A stretch of DNA of 64,000 nt, from the NCBI GenBank assembly GCA_944990035.1, contig CALYLX010000040.1, positions 124,001 through 188,000 of the forward strand, written 5' to 3'. The notes below the pieces were generated by a model that saw only the letters and a program-made list of their open reading frames with translations, did not search any database and was not told the DNA's origin. Position 1 is the stretch's first letter. Every line of letters begins with the position of its first letter. Origin of the DNA: Clitopilus passeckerianus (lineage: Eukaryota > Basidiomycota > Agaricomycetes > Agaricales > Entolomataceae). Positions 55,360 to 64,000 of this stretch are shown here, in pieces. The position numbers and the translations under genes are program-made.

Positions 55360-56958
55360 ATGAGCAACTCTCAAGCTTTCGAATCTGAAAAACTTCGTGG
55401 TGACCAGCAAACACTCCTGCCTGCTCACCAAGCTATCCCAGGACAGTTTTGCTGCCAAGGTTGCGTCCTTCGAGCTGATAGGAAGGCAAAAGCTCGTCGT
55501 ACCCGTCGTCGGGCCGTCCGTTTCCTGGCCATCTTCGCCATTACCTGCTGGCTCGGGCTTCACTTGTTCGGCGGTGTAGCTTTCTGGAAGTTTGGTGACA
55601 ACCAGATGGGGGTTCGTGTCATTCGTCAACTTTCTTCATTGAAACCATGAACTAAATATCTCCTGTCAATAGCGCATCAACGACGACGGCCCAGTCGACT
55701 TCCCTATTCCCCCTGATGTTCATCTTGGGGATTGTGCCTATTGGGAAGACGTTGACCCCCCTCGCTGGTCTCGTTTCCGCTCCAAGACGTCATTCGAGCT
55801 TCCCTTGTCCTCTGACAAGCTTTTCCTGCTCTCCCGTGGTGTTGTTGCTGGCCATGTGAAAGTTGAAGCCACGGACGATGATAGTGATGTTGCTACCGTC
55901 ACCGTCATTGCAGACTACAGGGATGAAGACGGTCTGGACTGGGTCAAGGTCTGTGATGTCGAGAAAGGAGAGAAGGAGAAGGGTGTTGGGCTCTTCGTAA
56001 GCGCTGTTCCTCCCCAATTTCCGAGTGAACGACAGACTGAGCCGTTTATCAGGGCCCTCATCACATTCACCGCCCTCACCACGGCGTTAGTCTCGGCATC
56101 ACGGTTTCTCTCCCAAGGGGTGGCGCCGACAAGGTTCTGAACGTCAAAGACTTTGAAACCGACCTCAGCATTTTCAGCCATCACATTGATGATCTTGTGG
56201 GCAAGGTCACTTTTGACAGTATCAAATTGCGATCTGCCAACGCCGGCATCCATGTCGATGTACGTCAGTTTCACCCAAAGCCCCAGTGCTGTAACTAATA
56301 TTAGCCTTCGGCTTCTCAGTCTCTGCTCGCAAAACATGCCGATGTTGCATCCGCCAACGCTGCTATTGATGGTCGCTTCGACGTCACGGACGAGCTCATT
56401 CTTCACACTGCAAATGCGCCGATCAAGGTTGAGGCCAATCTCTACAACACAGCCGAGGGTGATAAAACCACCTTGGACATGTCCACCAGCAATGGGTACG
56501 TCACAATTATTTCACCTCTGCCTTCAGTGCCGAGAGCTTACCTATGCGATAGACCTATCAAATCCGAGCTCAACCTCTATTCTACCAGCGACGAGAAAAC
56601 TGGAGGTGACTTCGTTGTTAGCGCAAAGACAGCGATGGGCCCCTTGAACCTCAACTTCAATTCCGCCCCCGTCGACTCAGCACTCTCGGTTGAGGCTAAA
56701 ACTGCCCTTGGACCCGCCACTGTCAAGCTCCACAAGACCTACGAAGGCGCCTTCGAGGCTGCAACTTCCATGAAGAGGCCTAACGTCATTGTCGACAGGG
56801 AGGTGAAAGATCCGGCTGGCAAGGGAAGGAAGAGAGACGTAAAGATCAGCCAGAACGGATCCAGCATCAAGGGTGTTGCCAGCTGGTCCGATGAAGGGAA
56901 GGATAGAGGAAAAGTCCAGGTTTCAACCAGCCTTGCTGGGGTGACTTTGGTGCTTTAG
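55360..56958 (+). CDS. DUF7330-like membrane-anchored protein, unit 1
   Basis: Five exons (55360-55611, 55673-55996, 56053-56259, 56320-56495, 56553-56958), 454 residues. A cytosolic N-terminus with RKAKARRTRRR precedes one membrane helix (FLAIFAITCWLGLHLFGGVAFW), so it looks like a type II protein. The outer part is a repeated-strand domain: SFELPLSSDKLFLLSRG, VTVSLPRGG, KVTFDSIKLRSANAGIHV, IDGRFDV, LILHTANAPIKVEANL, MGPLNLNF, then DPAGKGRKRDV and the closing GVASWSDEG, VQVSTSLAGVTLVL. The TANAPI-like motifs recur every 50-60 residues, as in adhesin-like beta-helices. By recollection this is the mushroom family DUF7330; function unknown. Confidence 0.8.
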
Positions 56959-57371
56959 CTCCACTACATCGCTGGTATCCGCAACGTGTGTCGTTAGTAT
57001 CTGTGTGTACGTATCAGGCTCAATGCACGGTTTTCAAAAATCTATTGTCTTTTTGAAACAACCAATGATTCGGGCAGGCTTCTATGACCGCAGCTTGGGT
57101 AGCCCTGACATAGCCCAGGCTAGATCTTTCCTTGATTGGCCGCTCAGTTACCAATTCGGGGAATTTCAAGCCCCTGTTTGGCCCTCGTCAAAGGTGTAAC
57201 CACTCAAAAAGTTTTTTTTCCAATGAGCGCAGTATTCCTACTCGCGTCCCTTGACGGACCGCACACTACACTCTTTAGGTTTTTGACATTCATCTCGAAG
57301 GAGCCAGACTATAAATGTCGTGTCGGTCGAATAGCTCTTCAGATCCTTCATTTTTATCGTTCTCAGAACGA
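56959..57371. other. spacer between DUF7330-like units 1 and 2
   Basis: No gene seen. ACTATAAATG at 57307-57316 is a good TATA box about 60 bp before the ATG at 57372, in line with the spacing at units 1 and 4. Confidence 0.5.
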
Positions 57372-59847
57372 CATGCCTGTAAGTTTTGTTTATTCTTTCA
57401 CGCGCACAGGATACGAGTGTTCTCATTTGCATATTTTCACTCTCCTGCACAGTCTTCTCAGGCGCAAGGTGTGGGTACTGTCGACCTCTCTGTTGCCCCT
57501 CATATCTACCCCAGTGACAGCGCAAAATGGGTATCTGTCGCTCCCACCTTGCACTACCAGCCGAACACGGGACGCCGGCTTCCGTTTATGGCCGAAGTCT
57601 CTTTCACGCTCCCTCTCTTTTGCGACAAGCTGTTCTTGCTCTCCAGGGGAGATGTGGCTGGCGAGCTGAGAATAGAAGCAACAACTGAAGATATTGATGT
57701 CATCATCGTGACTGTTGTTGCGGAATCCAAGACGAAAGGCGCTCTGGATGGGATTAAAGTGTGCAAAATTGGAGGAGGAGGGGCAGAACAGGGTGTTGGC
57801 TTTTTTGTAAGCGCAATCGTTGCCTCGGCACGTTACAGCTTTCACATTGAATGTATAGGGTTCACAACACTCTCTCCATCGTCGTCATGAGGCTCACCTC
57901 GACGTTACGGTTACCTTTCCGAGGGACAGCTGTAAACCGGTGCTCAATATTAATAATTTTGAGACGGACCTCTGCTTTTTTACCCATTACGTGGGGGACC
58001 TTGTCGGCAAGGTCGTTTTCGACAATATCAAATTGCAGTCTTCAAATAATCACCGTCTTCGCGTGGAGGTATGGGTAACCACAGTCATGTCAGTGGGCAT
58101 ATTGTTTACCACTTACTATGACCTCCCTTTCAGTCTCTGCGCGCAAAACGTGCGCATCTTCTCACTGCCAATGCGCCGATCGAGGGTCGCTTCGATGTCT
58201 TGGACGAGCTTAGACTTGTAACCTCCAATGCACACATCAAAGCGCTTGTCAATATCTACTGCACAGATGCTGCAGTATCCACCTCTGTTACTGCCATTAA
58301 TAGCGATGGGTATGTAGCTACCGTGATGTGGAATTGATGCGGATACTGATCAAGAAACGACAGACCTATCAAGATCGAAGGTGGCCTCTTTTTTGAAAAG
58401 GACATCAACCAATTCACGGTTCATGCGAGTACCACTAGGGCTGATGTAAACATCGCCTGGCATTCCGGTCCGGTCTCCACCGTCCTCTATTTACGGTCCA
58501 CTGTCATCTGTGGATCGAAGTGGTCGAAGGTAAAAGTGGAACACGCTGATATTACCGTGGGGGCGTTAGACCTACGGACAGAACTTTGTTCCGACTCCCT
58601 CTTGTGGAAAGATCCCATAGGGCGTCGGATTTTTCATCATATTCCCGTGAAAGATGTGAGCATCACATTGTTACTCTCGATCGTGAGCTGAACTGAAATA
58701 TGTACAGACGACAACTCAATGCTCCATTCCCTCCGATATTACGCTCGACATCTGTGATGACTGGAAGAAAATACCCGGCTGGTTCTGGCAGTGTTCCACC
58801 GTCGAAGCGTCGTTCGATCTTCCTCTCGATTTGGATACCCTTCTTCTACTATTAAGCAGATCCGACATTGGGAGCATCCGTTTCATCTCAAGCAATGCTG
58901 AAGAAGACACAGCTAAAGTCACACTGTCGGCCAACCATCCCCATGGCGTCGTTCCGGAAGACTATCTCAATGTGTGCACTATCGACCAGGAAGCACGGGA
59001 GAAGGGACTGGGATTCTTTGTAGGTCAACTCGCTGTATGTTTGTATGACTTTGACGTTAGGCTCTTTTGTTTGACCCCAGAGTCCCTGGCCCAATACCCC
59101 GAAATACACTCCCATGCAGAAATTGCCATCCCGACGAGCGGAAGGCAATCTCCTCTCAGGATTCCGAACTTTGGTAAGGTTACTCGTCTTAGTATGGGAG
59201 GACCTCCCCCTAATGTCCTTCGCCTTCTCAGGAAGCCAAGCACGTCCGGATCTCCGTTGAAAACCAGACTATAAAGGGCATTGTGACGAAAATTCTCTGC
59301 CTCATCCAAGTTGCACCTCGCCAACGGACCACTACACGCAGACCTGGGACTATCTACCATGCCTACCTACCACGACGGGAAACCGGCCAATGAGTAGGTT
59401 CTCATTTGTCGCCTATTCGATCACCATAACTGATAATTTGGCCCTCTTCTTAGGACATTTCGCACCTCAATAGAGCTACGGGGCCGATCTCACAAGCAAG
59501 GAGCGTTCTCGTTTGAAGCCTTTTCATCCGAACTCTTCACCCTTCGCTTTTGGGGGCATGACGTCGGACACTGGCCCACCTGGCCCGGATATAACGGTAA
59601 CAACACCTTCACGGTCGCCGTACCCTCGTCTTTTGAAGGCAGATTCGACGTACGTTCTGCCAAGCCCCCTCAAGTTCAGTTGGAAGGCGCAGAGGATCCC
59701 ACTGGGCAGGGTAGAGAGAGAGCTTTCTCAGTGGAGAGTTTCTCAGTCGAACGGGTCCAGGGGAACATCACATGGGGAGGTTGGAAAACAGATTCTCAGC
59801 AGGTGAAGATTGATACGAATTTTGCTCCTGCTGTTCTGAAACTGTAA
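57372..59847 (+). pseudogene. fused and damaged DUF7330-like units 2 and 3
   Basis: Unit 2 runs over about 57460-58655 (LFLLSRGDVAGELRIEA, KVVFDNIKLQSSNNH, IEGRFDVLDELRLVTSNAHIKALV, WKDPIGRR). It lacks the closing strands GxVxW...L.L. At 58655 a phase-0 GT donor leads to exon 58708-59019, which begins unit 3 without any start codon. Unit 3 has lost part of the third exon and has an extra A in an AAAA run at 59289-59292 that shifts the frame before the strand SKLHLANGPLHADL. It ends normally (DPTGQGRER, GNITWGG, PAVLKL, TAA 59845-59847). The start is uncertain: ATG 57372 with a two-codon exon, or ATG 57315 read through. Probably decaying. Confidence 0.6.
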
Positions 59848-60168
59848 TTACGGAATGAGCTTAGTATGTACGTTACAAACGACCAAATTTCCATCCTGTA
59901 TTCCCACCTCTACTCGTATACGTATATCGATCAGAACCGGATATTCCTTAGATCAAGATTGGGTGGCACTCCGTTCTCAACGGCAAGAGAACCGGTTGAT
60001 AAGACTGCGCACGTCGTCATCTGACTGACCTGGCGTTAACCTTAAATCGAGTCAGTTGGTTCGGATACCTGTTTGTGGTTGCGATAACTGCGCGTTGTTA
60101 GACGCCCATTTCTGGGAATTGCCTATAAGATCGGCCGCAGTCCCTTCAATCGTGAGTGCCTGAGCCAA
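59848..60168. other. spacer with promoter of DUF7330-like unit 4
   Basis: No gene seen. GCCTATAAGATC near 60121 is the probable TATA box, about 45 bp before the ATG at 60169. Confidence 0.45.
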
Positions 60169-61493
60169 ATGTTGCCCACTCCGAAGATCCTTCGAAGCAT
60201 TTTGCTGCTTCTCTTTCAGCTAGGATGTCTGGCGTCCCTCTCGCATATTCCTCAAGTTTCAGCCTCGGATCAGCTGCCCATTCTCTCGCCGGGGAGTGGT
60301 CGTGGCCTCGTTGACGGTTGCACGCGATGGGCGAACTCCGGAGATCGCTTGGGCGTCAAGTTCGAGATACCCCTGGGGAACATAGACGAATTGTTCCTGT
60401 CATCGAGAGGTGCTACTACAGGCAGTTTGCGAGTCGATGTTATCGACTCTGACAGAGATGTAGCGATTATCTTCGTGAAGCCTGCCTCCCAGGATATCGA
60501 CTCCCTAGCTGACACTCCGGTATGCCTCGTACACAAAGGAGACACGGCGAAAGGGCTCGTTTTCTTTGTGCGTCATTATGAATGGCCTGCTCTGGCTGAC
60601 GTTGACGATTACCAAGGCTCCAAACTCTCTTGGACTGCAAACGTTTGAGACCGTCGTCTACCTTCCGCGTCTCTCGAATGGAAATCTACCCCATTTGAAG
60701 AGCTTTACAACAGATTTACCCAATTTTAGCCAATATTTTGGGAGCCCGTCTGACTCCATTAGACTCGACTCCCTATCTTTGAGAAGCGACGGTTTACCTG
60801 TTCAAATTGAGGTAAGAATGTATATGACATTCCTTGAGCTAGACCTCTAATCTCATTTGCTTTGTAGTCCCTGCAGGCTGATCGCCTTGAGGTGACCACG
60901 AACCGCGGCCCCATAACAGGCCGCTTTAGCGTGACATCTTCTTTGGTATTGCATACCGAAGAAGGCCATATCAAGGTGGACGTCCACTTAGCAAATAATC
61001 CAAGCTCTGGAAGGGCGACCGAACTTTTAATGAGCACCAATCATGGGTAGGTTTCACTCCTGCGAGAGGTCGCCCTTTTCTAACCAAGACGAACTCTAGA
61101 CCTGTAGAACCTCGTCTTCAGCTCACGTCTACCCACCATGTCGGTGGGATGTTCAAAGTTCACGCGTCTACGCAACGAAGCCCGATTAATTTGACGTTTC
61201 TCTCCGCCCCACTGGATGCACTCATATATCTTCGTGCTTCTACAAATCTGGCCCCTTGCCTAGTTCAACTTCCGTCAATCTACGAAGGCCACTTCACGCT
61301 TCGGTCTACTATTCACCGACCTGAGGTACAGTATAACGCTTGGGAGCATGACCCGGCCGGCAGAGGAAGGAAGCGATCTCTGGATATCAATGCAGAGAAT
61401 ACGTATATTTCCGGGAGAGTCTCGTGGGGTGGAAATTATAAGGGGACAGTAGATATTGAGACCACAAAAGCACCTTTGATTCTCAAGCTTTAG
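60169..61493 (+). CDS. DUF7330-like secreted or anchored protein, unit 4
   Basis: Four exons (60169-60567, 60617-60811, 60868-61046, 61100-61493), 388 residues. The N-terminus MLPTPKILRSILLLLFQLGCLASLSHI is a signal peptide or signal anchor, unlike the internal helix of units 1 and 5. The domain follows: FEIPLGNIDELFLSSRG, GPITGRFSVTSSLVLHTEEGHIKVDV, RSPINLTFLSAPLDALIYL, EHDPAGRGRKRSL, SGRVSWGGNYKGTVDIETTKAPLILKL. The acceptor before exon 2 (TACCAAG at 60616) has a poor pyrimidine tract, so that junction is less sure. Otherwise intact. Confidence 0.78.
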
Positions 61494-61757
61494 CGGTGCT
61501 TGCCTAGTATGTACTTTTGGACTTAGAATAACAACAAGATGGAACATTGAAGCAATCGTAAGAGCGTCGCGATGAGATGCACGGAGCCAACTGACCTGCC
61601 CTAAACTTTACCTACACCCCTCCAACCTATACCCCGATGGCACCGGACTTTGGATTGCAAGCGTTTTGCCATCATCACCTGATCTTCCTAGGGACTCCAG
61701 TATACATGCCAGATGTGAATGGCTTGAATGTCGTAACAGTTTGGGCCGCACTCCTCA

Positions 61758-63377
61758 ATGAATGACCATCAATGCCCCACCACAACTTCTGGAGCTACCA
61801 ATATGAAAGACAGCAAAGACCTACTTCAGACGCAGCTCACTTCGGACAGTGATCTCCCGACGTGCAAAACTTTCGCAGCGGGGCCCTCTTGGACTAGGTC
61901 TATTATTAATAAGTGGGCCCAGAAGACCGCCGCCTCAGTCACTTTCCTCCTCTTGATAGCAGGGGCACTATACGTCTTCGGTTATGATACTAGTGCTCCC
62001 GGGACCCTTCTACGGTTTGCAAATGTACGCCTCACATTGTTACTACAGGCCCGACATTCATTCGATTAATCCTCCTCTTTCAGAAGTCCATCCTGCACTC
62101 CGACGTGCCATGGCGTAATCCGCACGCGCCGACAGATGCTGGGAGAGATTGCATCACATTTTTGAATCCGTCTCTCAATTCACGAGTCAAAACCACCCAG
62201 TTTGCTCGATACGAATTCAACGCCTCGGAGGTGCGGTACTTCCTGATGGGCTCCTACAGTACATGGCTGTCGGGAACGATTCACGTTGACACGCTACCCG
62301 ACGACAACGACTCGGATGATGCAATTTTTGTGATTGAGACTGAGTATTCGGACTCCCAGGCGGATGTTGAAGTGATCGTCTGTGCAGACCGAACCTATGC
62401 CAGCCAGATCGTCTTTGATATCTTCGTGAGTGCTTCTATCCTGCCTTTTGTGGCGGTATTCTGATTAGGAGAAACAACCCCTTAGTCGAGTAGCCAGCCA
62501 CACTACCCGAACCCCCTTTCCATGAAGATGACCCTCCTATTTCCTCGCGACAAGGGAGATGAATGGGCCTCAGATCTTGTATTCTTGTCACTCCCCAATT
62601 TTACCTTCAACGTCGGCGACACTCGGGGCGCAACGCTCGACCTTGTTCGCTTATACGGCGCAGACTCAACGTTTAACATAAAGGTACGTGATATGGATTT
62701 GGTTCTTGAATGTCGTTTACTGACACATTCTCGTACTCAGTCCATAAAATCAAACGATCTGATAGTTCTGAATCGAGGTGTTGGATCTATTTCTGGGACC
62801 TTCGATGTCTCCCGTAGGCTTGTTCTCAAAACGGACTATGGCAACCTCACTGCGAAGGTCAACCTATTGGACGATCAGGTCATTGACAATTGGCCTGCCA
62901 CGTTTGAGGCGATGACCATCGATGGGTAAGAAATTCCAAATTCTTTGATTGGGTAACGAAAGTTTTGACGGCGGATACCAACTCAGATTCATTGACTCCT
63001 ATCTCAACCTGACTACGAGCTCTGGGAGAGACGGCCACTTCAAGATATCAGCCCTTGCCAAAAACAGTCCCCTCAACCTGACGATCGGCGCTGCCCCAGT
63101 CAATTCCACTCTCCACCTTAAAGGGTTCACCACGGATAGCTTAGCATCAGTACAGCTGCCTGCCACATTTGAAGGGACCTTCCATCTGCAATCATCGACC
63201 AGGCCCAAGGTTTTCTACGACAAATCTGTGGAGGATCCCGCTGGGAAGGGGAGAGAAAGACACTTCGCAATGGAAAGAGATTTTACAATGGCATATGGGA
63301 ATGTCTCTTGGTCGGGAGATCCTCTTGGTTCAGTTGAGGTTGGAACCTCCAACGCTGCAGTTTACCTCAAGCTCTAG
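61758..63377 (+). CDS. DUF7330-like membrane-anchored protein, unit 5
   Basis: Five exons (61758-62024, 62084-62425, 62486-62683, 62741-62925, 62987-63377), 460 residues. A 50-residue polar start precedes one membrane helix (TAASVTFLLLIAGALYVFGY). The domain contains YFLMGSYSTWLSGTIHVD, FNVGDTRGATLDLVRL, GSISGTFDVSRRLVLKTDYGNLTAKV, NSPLNLTIGAAPVNSTLHL, EDPAGKGRERHF and YGNVSWSGDPLGSVEVGTSNAAVYLKL. Several Asn-glycosylation sites (NLT, NST, NVS) occur on the presumed outer side. ATG 61803 is an equally possible start. Confidence 0.78.
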
Positions 63378-63565
63378 TGTTGTATATTAGACGCTTGAAC
63401 ATCGCGGCTGGAGAATGTCCGAACTATCCCAAACAAGCACGCGTTGTTGACGTGTTGTTTGTCCGAGCCATGATTCATGATATCCCTGAGCATGCTGAAT
63501 CATCGCAAGTCAGGAATGGTTCGATTGTTTTCACTCCCATTCTACACAACGCCTGTCGAATATCC

Positions 63566-64000
63566 ATGCATTACGCCTGGAAAATACCGGAGATACGAGA
63601 TCTCATGCTTGAGAACACTAGTCGCGGAGCCCTGCGGTCACTGGCGTTAACATGCGAATACCTCAAAGGTATTGTTCCTTCAGAATACGGGACATACCAC
63701 GACTTATGCTATACTTCTCATTGAAGAACCTGCACTTGACGCGCTCTGGGAAAATCAAGATGGACTGGCAGCCCTGATCCGAACGATGGCCGAAGCAGGG
63801 GATCTATACGGCTGGCGAGAGCATTATTCTGCGCCATATACGCGTTTGGTATGTGCTAGTTGAAATAAAAGGTCGATTAATTTTAAGTTGATCCCTTTAG
63901 GTATTCAAGAGAGAGCTTCAAGAAAGAGACTGGTTGAGATACCATTACTACGCTCCCCGAATCAAGATTCTGAGAATTGTCTGCCCAAGTAACGTGGTCG
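63566..64000 (+). CDS. F-box-like protein, 5' part, cut by window edge
   Basis: Exon 1 (63566-63668) reads MHYAWKIPEIRDLMLENTSRGALRSLALTCEYLK; a 58-bp intron joins it to EPALDALWENQDGLAALIRTM, then after a second intron VFKRELQERDWLRYHYYAPRIKILRI. This is the common mushroom F-box type: an opening IPEI helix, the ALTC..LxEPALDALW segment and a later YYAPRIK..RI line before leucine-rich repeats. It is a different subfamily from the 34-46 kb array. Reading on through the first intron gives an early stop, so splicing is needed. Confidence 0.7.

Noticed and set aside
1..64000. tRNA, rRNA, CRISPR arrays and intact transposons
   Set aside because: None could be recognised by eye; no reverse transcriptase, transposase or integrase motif was seen in the frames read.

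Overview
The window is nuclear DNA of a filamentous basidiomycete, most likely an Agaricomycete. Nearly every gene is cut by 50-70 bp GT-AG introns. It carries a GH7 cellobiohydrolase with a C-terminal CBM1, an F-box array, CFEM proteins, and two expanded families that look like the mushroom families I remember as DUF6593 and DUF7330 (family names from memory, not checked). The cellulase suggests a plant-litter or wood decomposer. All gene models were spliced by eye from reading frame, splice sites and comparison between paralogues.

Layout. 1-2.7 kb: a possible repeat-peptide exon, then a small secreted precursor built of one peptide module per exon, with dibasic (Kex2-type) sites between modules. 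3.8-7.3 kb: a calpain-like protease. 7.4-11.1 kb (minus): a NAP/SET histone-chaperone domain fused to about 14 ankyrin repeats. 11.8-13.9 kb: a cytochrome P450. 15-18.5 kb (minus): three DUF6593-like genes, then an NTF2-like small protein and an exosome RNase PH-type subunit (minus), and a secreted Kre9/Knh1-like domain protein (plus). 23.2-30 kb: four more DUF6593-like copies, the last two each paired convergently with a CFEM/GPI protein by segmental duplication. 31.7 kb: a secreted protein resembling ADP-ribosyl cyclase/CD38. 32.9-34.2 kb: RNA polymerase I/III subunit RPAC1. 34.5-46.6 kb: four tandem F-box plus zinc-finger-like genes. 46.9 kb: an aldo/keto reductase. 48-50.2 kb (minus): two more DUF6593-like genes. 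50.2-53.1 kb: no gene seen. 53.1 kb: the GH7 enzyme. 55.4-63.4 kb: five DUF7330-like units in tandem, two of them fused and damaged. 63.6 kb to the edge: a partial F-box protein.

Housekeeping genes (RPAC1, exosome subunit, probably AKR and calpain) are separated by fast-changing tandem families. Those families show duplication, 5' truncation, frameshift and unit fusion. The items most worth follow-up are the exon-modular peptide precursor, the NAP-ankyrin fusion with a duplicated exon and a five-repeat block duplication, the cyclase-like secreted protein, and the paralogue arrays with shared promoter elements.
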